Shown piece by piece: positions 11,261 through 22,240 of a stretch of DNA of 54,363 nt. The notes below the pieces were generated by a model, which saw nothing but the letters and a program-made list of their open reading frames with translations, ran no database searches and was not told the DNA's origin. This DNA is from Sphaerosporella brunnea. Taxonomy: Eukaryota; Ascomycota; Pezizomycetes; Pezizales; Pyronemataceae. Location of the stretch: assembly GCA_008704415.1 (NCBI GenBank), contig VXIS01000325.1:1-54363 (forward strand), written 5' to 3'. Positions within the stretch are counted from its first letter, which is position 1. Each line of letters starts with the position of its first letter. The position numbers and the translations under genes are program-made.

Positions 11261-12450
11261 GCGTTTCGCAGTGTGCTTCGGTATGGCCAAAGTTGCGTTA
11301 TGTGTTATCAGATTTGCCACTTCGCAGTTTCACAGCCAAAGTAGCCACGTTCCGCTAGCCAATAAAACACCCTCCTCTCATTCTGCAAATTCAGCCTTGC
11401 ACCACGAGCTTGCAAATTAACTGACATTTAGCGCCCTGGAAGCGCCGTCAGATTTTTCAGAATCTCAAGCAGTAATGAGCTGGCACCGGATTGGAAGAGC
11501 TTAAAAACTCGAGATTTTGTATGGGGCCTCACACAAAAAGTGACGTGACGACGTCTTGATTTCACCGATCCACCTTCTCACCACAACATCCGATTTTGAA
11601 AGTTTTGCCATCATTGCTGGAATTCTATGGTTCTATCTATCTCATCAAAACCAGATCAACGTTCTGCACTGTGTCGTGATGGAGTTATTATTGCTCCAAT
11701 ATGGCGCATTTTCGATGGAAAACCAGTCAAAAAGCGGAGTCGCGTAAGCGAAACCTTTTGGGCTAGTACTATACGAATGCCGCCACCTGACATACCCAAA
11801 GCGTGGCGAAGGAGAGCTCTGCTGGCTAGGTCGTTTATTAAGCTGATACGGCTACTTCCTTGCTCAAAAAGTAACATTGTTTGTGCGGCTATTCTCTGGC
11901 ACAACTGAGCTACACTTGGTTGCACCGTGGTGTCTGCCCGTGTTGCCGCAATCTAGGATTCTTCATAGACAACCTGTCAGGCTGCGCTCAGCGGGCTTTG
12001 GACGCGCGCATCGACAGGTGGGTAGTTGGACCATCACGCGCACGATCGCGTGCTCTATGACGAACAGCAAACTTTCCTTTGATTTGTAGAAGACGATCTT
12101 AACTTTCTAGTCCATGTTGGAGCAGCTGGTTCCCAGTCGCACGGCACATTTGCCATATTCGCCATCTCTGTCGTGTCGATCATCTGGTCCCAGAAAGTTT
12201 GCGCATCCTCTGTACTGGCAAAACGTATCTTTCGGGACCGGCGGGCCGCGGGCTCCCATTCCACAGAATGCGGCGTTACAGTGCAGTGACAAGTGACTTC
12301 GCGACTTCTTTGTCACTCTCAACCAGACAGCGCACCTGTCGCCGGGTAAGACAGGTCAGTCATACAGGTGATGTGCACGGCCTTCTGGGATTGCCGGGAG
12401 TGACCCTAGGCTTGGTTTGTAGTTCGAGACGAAGCGGCGCGTTGTAGAAT
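11261..12450. other. No gene seen
   Basis: Short overlapping frames on both strands between 11556 and 12447 show no domain. No repeat is recognised in this stretch. Confidence 0.4.
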
Positions 12451-12454
12451 GACG

Positions 12455-12535
12455 AGTAAACACCCATGTGGTGACCACACGGCAAGCAATTATGATTACA
12501 GCGCCACTCAATTGAAGTGGTCAGAAGAAGACTTC
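12455..12535 (-). repeat. Harbinger-associated repeat fragment
   Basis: On minus it reads GTGGCGCTGTA, then GCCGTGTGGTCACCACATGG, matching the palindromic end of the repeat at 9698-9718 with one changed arm base. Only the last part of the repeat is present. Confidence 0.6.
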
Positions 12536-12710
12536 AATGCTAGCGTAAGGAGTGCGGACATGCGCCCTCTCCCGCCCTCGATAACCCACCATTCAACTCC
12601 GCACCTCCCCTTGCAACCAGGAGACAAAGAAAACAAAAGAAATGCACAAGAAAATCGAGAAAAAATTCCACGCGCTTAGGCCATAAAACTTACGCAAAGG
12701 CGAGAGCAGC

Positions 12711-12744
12711 AAAAACCTTCCGCTCCCAGCCGTGTAGGGAGCGG
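12711..12744 (-). terminator. Hairpin plus T-run after the tRNA-like sequence
   Basis: On minus a perfect 8-bp stem CCGCTCCC (12744-12737 as its complement) and GGGAGCGG is followed within 4 nt by TTTTT (12715-12711). A T-run alone would end pol III transcription. The hairpin suggests a structured 3' end on a transcript of about 120-130 nt. Confidence 0.45.
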
Positions 12745-12746
12745 CG

Positions 12747-12834
12747 AGGAAGCCCCAGGACTTGAACCGGGGCACCCCAGCTGTCAAGGGGTACCAGTCC
12801 TACCCGGCAGTCTATACCGCTGGGCCATGGGGGC
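12747..12834 (-). pseudogene. tRNA-like sequence (pseudo-tRNA or SINE head)
   Basis: The minus strand contains an A-box TGGCCCAGCGG (12827-12817) and a perfect B-box GGTTCAAGTCC (12768-12758), 70 nt from end to end, as in a tRNA gene. The 5' end GCCCCCA can pair with TGGGGC only if the T-arm stem is shortened to about 2 bp, and no anticodon arm with a normal 7-nt loop and U33 fits. I therefore do not assign an amino acid. It could be a degenerate tRNA, an intron-bearing tRNA misread here, or a tRNA-derived SINE head. Confidence 0.5.
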
Positions 12835-12839
12835 TTTTT

Positions 12840-13440
12840 GATGTCAGGTTGAAAGCAGTCGGACCCATAAACACTCAATGTTGTCAGGCCCTACCCTCTT
12901 GGCGACAACCAATTTTTTCTGCCCTCACTCGGCGGTCGTCGACAACCTGCAGCCAATATTATCAATAGCTGGACCTCTCTCGCCGGGAGCTTTGAATGCT
13001 GCAACTGATCATGGGCCTTCTGACTTCAGGATATTCCTCTTGGCGTGAGCATGAAGTATATATGGGCGCGTGGGTAAGGCGAGAGCTCCATGTGTGAGCG
13101 AGAATTCCGCCACTGCAATCATCAAGACACTTACCCTCGCGTAACGGTGAATGGCATTGGACGGTGTGATGGTTGCAGCTGCGCGGATGATAGGCGCGCA
13201 GTCAATCAGCGGTGTCATCGCTGGCGCTCCTCCCCGGCGATGTGTCACGGCAAGGTAGGGTAAATTTTCCGTGTTTTTCCGCCTCACGTGTCACTTTGCT
13301 CTATATAGTAGTAGATAGCGACCGCCAAACAGCGCAAAAGTTCATTCGGAACAGCACTTTGACGCAAGAGTTGTCCTAATGCGCACAGCAAGTTCAAAAT
13401 AATGGTATCAATGGCTAGAGCCCCAGAGCTAAGGACTATG
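12840..13440. other. No gene seen
   Basis: Only chance-length frames are present (12762-12968 plus, 13009-13287 minus). Confidence 0.4.
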
Positions 13441-14060
13441 GAAAATAGGATTGAATGTAAGCCCGTTCCTAAGTTCTGTGGCAGGTTCATAGCTGCCTGC
13501 AATCTGCCGTGTTAAGATAAATCGCTTGACTCTTCCTTGATCTGGGTCATACCAAGACTAGCGTACAGCGAAATGAAGATGGCGGAACGTGTATCATCAG
13601 ACTTTTGAATGAGCGTCTGTGGTGCAGGTATGCTCAATACACAATAGCTATGCTCAATACACAATAGCCTTCTTTTTATGTAAGCCCGTTCTCAACCTCT
13701 GTATCAGTTTCATAGCCGCTCAAAACTGCAGTGTTGAGAGAATGTGCTTGCGACTTTCTTGATCTGGGTCAAACGTCTTCACCATCAAGACTATCATCAG
13801 TCAAGAGGGGGGGCAAGATCTTGGACCGTGTATCATCAGACTTTGAATAAGCGTCTGAGGGATCGATGTGGCGTAAAAAAAGAAAGGAGGCGGGGGGGGA
13901 TGGATGGAAAAAAGAGAGAGATGTACAAGGAAGCGGGAGAGAAGTGGGAGAGGGCGGTATTTATAGTCCAGCCAGGCTTGGCGTCGGCTAAAATTCGCCG
14001 CTCGATGCGAGTGATGAGTGAACCGCGAGTGCAGTGCCGTGGTTGGTAGAAATTGACATC
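13440..14060 (-). repeat. Structured-RNA repeat family, copy 7
   Basis: On minus the 14-mer is at 13975-13988 and the TATA box at 13958-13965. Module 1 spans about 13855-13680. Module 2 (about 13620-13455) has lost most of the inner second hairpin. Between them a 22-bp unit (TATGCTCAATACACAATAGC) is directly duplicated near 13630-13670. The flank upstream of the promoter is shared with copies 1 and 3. Confidence 0.8.
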
Positions 14061-14136
14061 GCAGCATCACGTTGCTAGAGCTGTTTCTCAGACGATATAC
14101 TTTGAATCACGCGATATCACACTGTTCTACACTCGC

Positions 14137-14285
14137 CGCAGCGAAAACAATAACAAACATCTCGATTGTGAATATGGATTGCTCGAGGATCATCCAGTTC
14201 ACGAACAAATGTAGCATCTCACCACAAACGGACAACACACCTTGCCCAACCACTGCATCAGGTTTGTAACTACATTCAGTCCGGT
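14137..14285. repeat. Dispersed repeat shared with 6040-6190
   Basis: It contains the same ordered blocks as the first copy, ending in CACTGCATCAGGTTTG and ATTCAGTCCG. It runs directly into a Harbinger-associated repeat at 14290. Confidence 0.65.
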
Positions 14286-14289
14286 ATCA

Positions 14290-14520
14290 CGATATATATA
14301 GAGCAAAGTGAGCCGCAGCGGTGGCGCAACACGGTGGGTCAACACGGAAAACTTACTCTACCAGAGCTGAGTGATTAGCTGTGATTGTGCGGCGCATTGT
14401 GCAGCGCAGCTCTGGAGCAGAGCCGTAGCGGAGCTTTAGCTACATTATTGCCGAGCGACTGCGCAGCTCCAGGATCTTGAGCGAAGCCGCGAAGGAGCGA
14501 AGTGGCAGGTGATAGAATGT
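14290..14520 (+). repeat. Harbinger-associated repeat, left part only
   Basis: It has ATATAGAGCAAAGTGAG, GGTGGCGCAACACGG, GTGATTAGCTGTGATTG and GAGCCGTAGCGGAGC, as in 47913-48050, but the palindromic right end is missing. A second, more complete copy begins about 170 bp further on. Confidence 0.65.
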
Positions 14521-14689
14521 TATAGAATTGTATACCGTGCGGGTTGAATTAGTACGAGTGCTAGCTGTGAATCAACGCTTGACTTCATCCTCAGAAATCC
14601 GCCCATCCTCTATCACCCGCAACATCTCCATAACCCTCCAACCACGCAACTTCATTACCTTGCGTCATCTGCCCCCGTGTCCCTCTATG

Positions 14690-14995
14690 TATATACATTG
14701 AGCTTAGTGAGCGTGAGGTGGCTCCTACGGTGACGCCCGGTGGCGCAACGCGGAGAAACCGAGAATTCTTCTTACCACCGGCTGACTGATTAGTTGTGAT
14801 TGGGCGGCGCATTGTTCAGCGCAGCTCTTCGATCCGGAGCGGAGCCGTAGAGGACCTTGAGCAACGACACTGAATGGAAGAAAGTGCGCCGTGTTTCACA
14901 CACATACGCCCTGACTGCAGCGCATATATGACTTTACATTGAGAGGCACTGTACTGATGGCTGCAGTGTGGTCGTCACACGGCTGTTGACGCGTC
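14690..14995 (+). repeat. Harbinger-associated repeat, nearly complete
   Basis: Order: ATACATTGAGCTTAGTGAG, GGTGGCGCAACGCGG, GATTAGTTGTGATTG, then CACACATACGCCCTGACTGC and a palindrome near 14963-14983 with several changed bases. It aligns with 47913-48158 and 9318-9735 over its length. Confidence 0.7.
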
Positions 14996-15019
14996 TGCTA
15001 GATAAGGATGTTGTGGGCT

Positions 15020-15520
15020 GTGTATCACCACACGATTCAGTGGGCGTTGGATGAATCCAGCTGGGGATGAGTATCGTCTATCGAGATGAAGATGGTCGAC
15101 CGTGTATCATCAAACTTTCAACGAGCGTCTGAGGAATCACGACGATGCAGATAAGCACGACACACCATAGCCTTCTTTTTATGTAAGCCCGTTCTCAACC
15201 TCTGTATCAGTTCCATAGCCGCTCGAAACTGCAGTGTTGAGAGAATGTGCTTGCGACTTTCTTGATCTGGGTCAAACGTCTTCACCATCAAGACTATCAT
15301 CAGTCAAGAGGGGGGGCAAGATCTTGGACCGTGACTCATCAGACTTTGAATAAGCGTCTGAGGGATTGGGGTGGTGTAAAGAAAGAGGGGGGGGGGTTGG
15401 ATCGAAAAAAGAGCGAGAGGCGAAAAAAGAAGCGGGAGAGAAATGGAAGGGGGCGGTATTTATAGTCCAGCGAGGCTTGGCGTCGGCTAAAATTGGCCGG
15501 CATCAACTGAGTGCCGCGCC
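15020..15520 (-). repeat. Structured-RNA repeat family, copy 8
   Basis: On minus the 14-mer is at 15474-15487 and the TATA box at 15457-15464. Module 1 spans about 15360-15185. Module 2 (about 15130-15030) has the same diverged second half as in copy 4. Its upstream region carries GGCACTCAGTTGATG, the type found with copies 6, 12, 14 and 18. Confidence 0.8.
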
Positions 15521-16130
15521 ATGTTTACTTTTCAGGATATTAGGCCTGGGGACAAATAACCTGGCGTTCGTCAATTGGATGATGCGCTGTGACTACGGTG
15601 AAAGTGACCTGTGATGGGATACCGCTTGTCGCGTGTCCGCACTCCGCTAGCCAGAAAATACAGCCTTCGCTATCAAGCACCGTCTTTCGCCACCACGAGG
15701 CGCTGATGGTGGAGCGGTTTACCAAGCCCCCATGACGGAAAACTTCATCAGCCAATGTAGGTGGCGGGACGGACACACTAACACGAGTCACTTTGCGGAA
15801 CGCCATCATGACGCTGCCGTGTGGGACTGAGGCTCCGATGGTACGCTCGGGGAATCGGCTTAACCGACCCGTACCAAACAGTCTAGCATTCCATAGTTCA
15901 CCATTCCCCGGACCTGCTATCTTCAGAAACCTCGGTAAATAGCTTTTGGAGGACGAAAGCTGGTTAACCATGCATATAGCGGGAGAGCGGAAACTTTGGT
16001 GCAGGCTCACGGCGATACTGACGTCGAATTCGATCCTGAAATTGGCATATACAGGCGCCGGAATCATTGAATGGTGCATTTCGGTGAACGACCTCAATTG
16101 TAACGGCCGGTGGAGAAATGCACGATACGA
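15521..16130. other. Unassigned sequence between copies 8 and 9
   Basis: A 237-codon minus frame (15540-16253) crosses this region, but its first part is read from a module of copy 9 and the rest has no domain. I do not call it a gene. Confidence 0.4.
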
Positions 16131-16710
16131 AATAGGATTACATACAAGCCCGTTTGCAACGTCTGCACCAGGTTCATCGCTGCATAAAGCCTGCAGTGTT
16201 GAGATAAAGTGGTTGAGTCTATCACGATCTGGTTCATACATCTTTGCCATCAAGACTATTGTCTGTCAAGATGCAGCAGATTTTGGACCGTGTATCGTCA
16301 GACTTTCAATGAGCGTCTGAAGAATCGCGATGATGGAGGTATGTACGCTACACACAATAGCCTTCCTTTCATGTAAGCCCGTTCCCAACCTCTGCACCAG
16401 GTTCATAGCTGTATAAACGTGCAGTGTTGAGAGAATGTGCTTGGGACTTTCTTGATCTGGGTCATACATCTCTGTCATCAAGACTATTGTCAGTCGAGAT
16501 GAAGAAGATGTTGGACCGTGCATCATCAGACTTTGAATGAGCGTCTGAGGGATCGATGTGGTGTAAGGCGGGGGGCTGGATGGCGAAAAGACAGAGATGT
16601 GAAAAGGAAGCGTGAGAGAAGTGGAAGAGGGGGGTATTTATAGTCCAGCGCGGCTTGGCGTCGGCTAAAATTTGCCGATTGATGTGAGCAACGAGTGAAA
16701 TGCGAGTGAG
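16130..16710 (-). repeat. Structured-RNA repeat family, copy 9
   Basis: On minus the 14-mer is at 16652-16665 and the TATA box at 16635-16642. Module 1 (about 16545-16375) is of the type with an intact second hairpin (ACATCTT against AGATGT). Module 2 spans about 16320-16143 and ends CTGCAGGC then GAACCTGGTGCAG. The leader lacks the long C run. Confidence 0.8.
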
Positions 16711-17190
16711 GATTTGACCATCCCTGTGCGGCCTGACAAGTCAATTCGAACACAACTATCGCTCTAACCGTGGATTGGCACTATAGTTCCAACCGTTTTT
16801 GGTCGTGATGTTACGTGAACGGGTGTACAACATGGACTTTGGTGAACGCTACCTGACACTTGCGGAGCTGTCCAGTATATACGATTTGCCTAATCACAGT
16901 GCCAGCAGATCCGACAAAGATCACAAATGCGCCGAGCGCCGTCCATGAGTCCTAATCTGTGGGTGGATCGAAAGTTTTTCTCTGGACCCGAACAGCCAGC
17001 CCGGTTGTTTCTGCAGCCCAACAGCCCCAGCAGTAGCCTTGCAGGGTGTCGATTCAAAACCCCGCGGGCTGAAACGTACAGTTGACGAGCGCAGACTGCA
17101 CGGAATGACTGTTGTGAAGCCAAAGGTGCATCGTTTTCCCCGACCGCGTTTGCGAATGGAAGCATCGATAGAGTATAATCACCGTTTGTC
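16711..17190. other. Spacer between divergent copies 9 and 10
   Basis: No gene is recognised. As between copies 5 and 6, two promoters face outward across about 500 bp. Confidence 0.4.
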
Positions 17191-17930
17191 AATCGGCAAG
17201 CTTTGGCCGACTCCAAGCCTCACTGGACTATAAATACCGCCACTTCCCACCTTTCCCTCTTCCATATCTCCATCGTTTGCATCTTGCTTTCTTCCCATCT
17301 TTTCCAGGCCACTCTTGGCTGAATTCATCAGACGCTTTTGTCAAGTCTGATCACGCACAGTCCGTCTTCTTGAGCATCTGGCTGGGCTTTGATGATCAAG
17401 CTGTATGACTAAGAGCAAACCGAAGCAATTATTCTCAACACTGGAGGTTATCCGTCTTTGAACCTGTCAGCAGAGGTTGGGAACGGGCTTGGCTTTTTGT
17501 ACCCTCGCCTTGAACAATTGCTACATTTGCTCATGATTGGGATTGTTAGAATGGTCATAGCGGCTTCCAATATCACTCTCTTCTCCACCCCATCCCCCTT
17601 CTCCTGTACGCTGATCGCGAGTCTTCACATGCTCATTCAAAGTTTGATGATACACGGTTCAATAGAGAGTTTGCGATTTGCGTCTAAACGCAAAAATCAG
17701 GCGGTGACTCGAAGTCTTGGCCAGCTTAAATTTGCGTCTGGATGCAAATCGCAAACTCTCTAATATCGTCTTCGACCATCTTGAATCATTATAGTCTTGA
17801 TGCACAAGATGTGTGACGCAGATCAGTGTTCAAGAATTTTATCTCAACGCTGCACGTTTCATGCAGCTGTAAAGCTGGTATAGAGGTTGGAAACTGGTTC
17901 AAACTTAACCGTATGTACTATCGTGCGCCA
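17190..17930 (+). repeat. Structured-RNA repeat family, copy 10 (subfamily 2)
   Basis: The 14-mer is at 17206-17219 with one mismatch (GCCGACTCCAAGCC), and TATAAATA at 17229-17236. The leader differs from the main type (CATATCTCCATCGTTTGCAT) and is shared with copy 12. Module 1 starts near 17329; its second-hairpin outer stem is AGTC against GACT. Module 2 (from about 17627) is split by an 88-bp inverted-repeat element. Confidence 0.8.
17674..17761. mobile_element. 88-bp miniature inverted-repeat element
   Basis: The ends are inverted copies: AGAGAGTTTGCGATTTGCGT on the left and ATGCAAATCGCAAACTCTCT on the right. AAT flanks both sides, giving a 3-bp target duplication. Removing the element and one AAT restores the continuity of a module (GATACACGGTTCAA then TATCGTC), matching paralogues. 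There is no coding capacity. A 3-bp duplication fits Harbinger-type mobilisation, but this is inference. Confidence 0.75.
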
Positions 17931-18530
17931 TTCAACCTTGCGTGAATTGCTGCGGTGACCGGGGCGTCACGTGGCATTGGTTAAACGGTTACTGTTTGAA
18001 ATTTCCCCGCCTGGGATCCGAAGTATTCACTATATCCCCAGCTGGCTACGACGTCCCACAAACTAAACTGCGTTCCCCTGAGATATCGGCTTCGATGTGG
18101 TGTTTTGCACCTGGGGAATCCTGGGCTTCCCTGGCCACACCTTGAACAGATATCTTCATTGCGCCCTGTCGTGTGGTTCCATATTCAATCTGCTTGCGAA
18201 TATCTCGCTTCCTGAAATCTTTAGCGTTAGTTCAACAGAGATTCCGGGATTATCGCGGTCCAGAGTGAGTCCTGCCTGTGCAGGCTGAGTCTTGATCTGC
18301 AGTGCTTGAGGCGTCAGAGGTCAGGCTGGCGGCGCACTTGGACAAGCGACCATGAGCAGCAGGTTGAGGCAGAGTGAATGCGGGGAGCGGGGTTATGGGA
18401 GGCATGGGTGTCCCCGCTTTTGTGTCTGCAATATTCAGGGAGGAATCCTGAAAATGATGAAATCTTGGTGGAACGAAGGACATTTTGGGTCTAATCTTGA
18501 TCATTTCTTCAATCACCGCAGTCACCAGGC
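17931..18530. other. No gene seen
   Basis: Short frames only; no repeat relation noted. Confidence 0.4.
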
Positions 18531-19070
18531 GTCATTCAGTTCAAGAATTTTGGCCGATGCCCAGCCATTTTAGCCGACGCCAAGCCTCGATGGAAGATAA
18601 ATACCGCCTCTTCCTCTTCTCTCCCGCTTCCTTTTTCACCTCTCGTTCTTTTTTCCATCTACCCCCCTCCTTTCTTTACACCTCCCCAATCCCTCAGACG
18701 CTTATTCAAAGTCTGATGAGTCACGGTCCAAGATCTTGCCCCCCCTCTTGACTGATGATAGTCTTGATGGTGAAGACGTTTGACCCAGATCAAGAAAGTC
18801 GCAAGCACATTATCTCAACACTGCAGTTTCGAGCGGCTATGAAACTGATACAGAGGTTGAGAACGGGCTTACATGAAAGGAAGGCTATTGTGTATTGTGC
18901 ATACCTGCACCACCGCGATTCTTCAGACGGTCACTCAATGTCTGATGATACACAGTTCAACATCTTCTCCATCCCGACCGACAATAGTCTTGACGACAGA
19001 TGCATGACCCAGGTCGAGTGAGAGTCAAGCAATTTGTTTCGACACTGCAGCTTTGATACAATTATGGATA
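18530..19070 (+). repeat. Structured-RNA repeat family, copy 11
   Basis: The 14-mer is at 18573-18586; the TATA position reads GATAAATA (18596-18603), a one-base loss of the box. Module 1 starts at 18695 and module 2 near 18923. The third hairpin of module 1 is a perfect 7-bp stem: CAGTTTC (18824-18830), ten loop bases, GAAACTG (18841-18847). A second, mutated promoter-like block (GGCCGATGCCCAGCC) lies just upstream near 18552. Confidence 0.8.
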
Positions 19071-19964
19071 CGGTCCCCCGATGCAGGCGCAGAGCGCGCA
19101 ATGCACATGGGTGTTGAATTTCAACCTCCCCGTCACATTTTTAAACCCTCTATCAACACCTAGGCGAGCTAGTCACAGCGTTAGGATTGATGGTCATGTT
19201 GCCAGTTAAGTAATGTATATCCCACAATCTCCCCACTAGTCGTTTATAATTCTCATCTACCGCCTGCCGTGCGCAAAAGACTGTCAGTGCCGCTGTTCGG
19301 GTCCCGAGAAGGGTTCTAATGTGTCCTTTGTTTTTTTGCAGTCCTGAAGTCCCAGCACCAGCGCTCAGCGTCGGACGCCGCGCCAGCGCCTGCTCGACAC
19401 TTGCTTGCGCAGCGATCACTGTCCGTCTCCGCTCTGCGTTCATATTTCACGTCCAAAGAATAAATCTAGACCCAACTGCGACGTTTTCAGTGGCACGTCG
19501 GACCTCGTCTCTAGCGGCCTTGCTGCGGCGCGTCCCCGACAAAAATACCAGCACAAGCAGTGGCGGAACTTGAAGCCACCCAAACCGGCTACATAGCCTG
19601 GTGACAGGACCGCAAGCACGATCTAAGGGGCGGATGAACTCGTCAACTATATGAAAATGCCCCGTTCTCACCTCTGCCTAGGACGAATCAGTAGAAGTGC
19701 CAATAACAAGACTAGTGAATATCATTACCACAAAGAGCGTCCTTGCAAGCAATTACGGTTAGGCGCACTGCCTTCGAACTGAAGTGATTGACTTTGTCTC
19801 GCCGGACCCAGGAGTGGGCCGTAACTGAGTGCGACCGCGTCGGTTTCAGCCTAAGCGAGTGACACATTTATGAGTTACATCAAGTGACGAAAAACCACGT
19901 GCTTTGCTCGCGGTGCTCATACGCTGAATTCAAAAAGTAAAGTAAGACTTCAGAGCACCACTCG
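19071..19964. other. No gene seen
   Basis: Frames on both strands between 19153 and 19671 overlap and have no domain. Near 19750-19790 there is weak similarity to the Harbinger-associated repeat fragment at 12480 (CAAGCAATTA, then AACTGAAGTG). Confidence 0.35.
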
Positions 19965-20700
19965 CCACTCAGTTACCGGCGGTCAATTTGGGCCGACGCC
20001 AAGCCTTATAAATACCGCCTCTTCCCACCTTTCGCTCTTCCATATCTCCATCATTTGCATCTTGCTTTCTTCCCCACATTTTCCAAACCACTGTTGGCTG
20101 GATTAGGGAGGTTTTGCAGCGTCAGATATCGCCCTTTTCGCATATAAAAGTCACGCATATGCACATATCTGTGCAGACGCGCGTTGTCGGTCACAAAAAG
20201 GTCATTTCTTATCCAAGCGTCGCGATATACTTGTCGGAAACGCTAGATATCAATCTGCATCCGACAATGCAATCTGAGTGCATACAGGTGCTGTTGATTG
20301 GTTGCTAGAATACGCAACGCCCACAAAACTCTAGTGAATAAGTACACAGCAAGGCGGCTGCATTGTCGGAGGCGGATGCGCAGAGGAACAGCAAAACCTC
20401 GATTTTACTCTGCGTGCCACATTGCCTTGGGTCCCGCATTCTGCAGGCGCACGAGATATCTGAGAAATAACAGCAAAACCTCCCTATTCATCAGACGCTT
20501 TTGTCAAAAGTCTGATCAGGCACAGTCCGTCATCTTGAGCATCTGGCTTGGCTTTGATGATCAAGATGTATGACTAAGAGCAAACCGAAGCAATTATTGT
20601 CAACACTGGAGGTTAACCGTCTTTGAACCTGTCAGCAGAGGTTGGGGACGGGCTTGGCTTTTTGTACCCTCGCCTTGAACAATTGCTACATTTTTTTCAT
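19965..20700 (+). repeat. Structured-RNA repeat family, copy 12 (subfamily 2), interrupted by an insertion
   Basis: The 14-mer is at 19992-20005, but TATAAATA follows after 1 bp (20007-20014), an 8-bp deletion compared with all others. The leader matches copy 10 until 20104, where a 381-bp element interrupts it. The module resumes at 20489. Its second hairpin is excellent: AGTC (20524-20527) with GACT (20572-20575), and CATCTTGA (20531-20538) with TCAAGATG (20561-20568). The third pairs AGGTT (20610-20614) with AACCT (20626-20630). Confidence 0.8.
20105..20485. mobile_element. 381-bp MITE inside copy 12
   Basis: Terminal inverted repeats AGGGAGGTTTTGC and GCAAAACCTCCCT flank the element, with ATT directly repeated at 20102-20104 and 20486-20488. 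The paralogous copies 10 and 13 read through this point (GGCTGRATTCATCAGACGC), so they show the empty site. A subterminal AGATATC lies near both ends in inverse orientation. The interior has no gene. Confidence 0.85.
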
Positions 20701-21955
20701 TGTGTTTTTACTTCCAGTGGTCATCACGGCTGCAGAGATTGTGCCTCATAGCATCATTTGAAGTTCATTGCGATTGTGATAGGCCATGAAAGCTATCGCT
20801 CTGCAAAGAAGTTCCTGACATTGCGTGCAGAGTACATACATTGGCCAAGAGGTTCTGCCTTCCCGCTTATTAAGTAGTCGTGTGTCCTTGCGCCGTGACG
20901 CTGTCACCGCACGTCCCTTTGTTGCGCTTGAGCAAGGGCTTTCATGACTGACGACCGATCATGACGGTGACCGGTCTTCCACGACGACAGCCTAATGGAC
21001 AGCGACAACACCAAAGTTCCCTCAATTGCTATCCTGCTCCCTAGCAGGACAACAATAACGCATCGTCAGGAATAGGTACAACAAGACCGGCGCAATTTCC
21101 CTGTAATATCGAGTTCGGAACCACGTGATCTGCAACTACTGTTCTCGGTAGCATCGCTGAAAGCCGCGGTAGGTGAGTACTGTAGCGAACGTCGAGGATA
21201 GTGCAAAGCTTTGTGATGAACCATATTTTGGCAGGTACGCGGTCGAAGCGACTCCAAAATGCGATAGAACGCCACGCCGGTGCGGCGAGAGAAAACAAAT
21301 GTTTAATTGACACGGATCACATATTTCTGAGTGACTGTGAAGACACCGATCGAGTGACATACAAACACAAATGCAGTTAGTTGCAGGAGTGATCCTCATG
21401 ACCGTTGTCTTGCCTTGAGTAGAGAGAGATGTAGCTTTCTTTACTCGAACGGCGCTCCGATGACGTCCTACATGTTGGTTACAGAGATAAAGTGACGGCG
21501 ACGCACAGTTTTCACTCTGGAACAGCTCCGGTGAGCGGTAATGTACCACGCACAACGTTCGCTACAGAATACCCACCGCGCTGGCTTCATATGGACCGCA
21601 GCCTGCTGCCGAGGCCCAGCGCTTGTGACCATTCAAATCTTCAGTGGTATTGTTGATCGAACATATATTCTGAGTTCACAACGTGACCGATATCAGAGTG
21701 ATCAACAGCCCACCGAATTTTGGAAAAGCTCGCCTGGATTGGCGTGCAGCCGGATTTGCCAACCCGCAGCTTCGCTGGCTATCATGCATATTCCCGAGTG
21801 ACTATGACAAAGCTGTGAAGTTAGCAGCGTTTTGTGCCATTGCTCTTATAGCACTCGGCTGGCACAGGAGATATAAAAGGTGCAAAAACCATCAGTCGCA
21901 CTCTGCAGTCGCTTGTAGCTGCTAAGAGCGACGTCGTGGGCAGTGACCACGAGGC
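20701..21955. other. No gene I can support
   Basis: A 139-codon minus frame (21136-21555) and an 86-codon plus frame (21541-21801) overlap other frames and show no domain. The start of the region has faint similarity to module tails (GTACATACATTGGCC). Confidence 0.4.
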
Positions 21956-22240
21956 ATCCGGCCAATTTTAGCCGACGCCAAGCCTTTTCGGACGATAAAA
22001 ACGCCGCTGCTCCACCTAACCACTTTTCCCAACCAATATTGAGAAGGAACAGCAAGGCTGGATTCATCAGACGCTTTTTTTCAAAGTCTGATAATCACAG
22101 TCCAACATCTTGCAGCATCTGGCCTTGATGCCAAAGATGTCGGACTCAGATCAAACTCAAGCAATCAATCCCAACACTGCAGGCGAGTCCAGCTCAGAAC
22201 CTGACGCAGTGGTTGGGAAAGGTTAGGCGTTGTGCTGACA
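21955..22240 (+). repeat. Structured-RNA repeat family, copy 13 (subfamily 3, single module)
   Basis: The 14-mer is at 21971-21984 and a weakened box GATAAAAA follows after the standard gap. The module starts near 22067. Its second hairpin has AGTCC (22099-22103) with GGACT (22142-22146) and ACATCTT (22105-22111) with AAGATGT (22134-22140). The third hairpin is extended: CACTGC with GCAGTG around AGG/CCT. Sequence identity with the main type is low while the pairing is kept. Confidence 0.75.

Noticed and set aside
12747..12834. A functional tRNA gene with a named anticodon.
   Set aside because: Acceptor and T-arm do not both pair, and no standard anticodon loop with U33 is present.
15540..16253. 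A 237-codon minus frame.
   Set aside because: It begins inside a repeat module and has no domain, splice sites or homologous frame in other copies apart from a short module-derived stretch.
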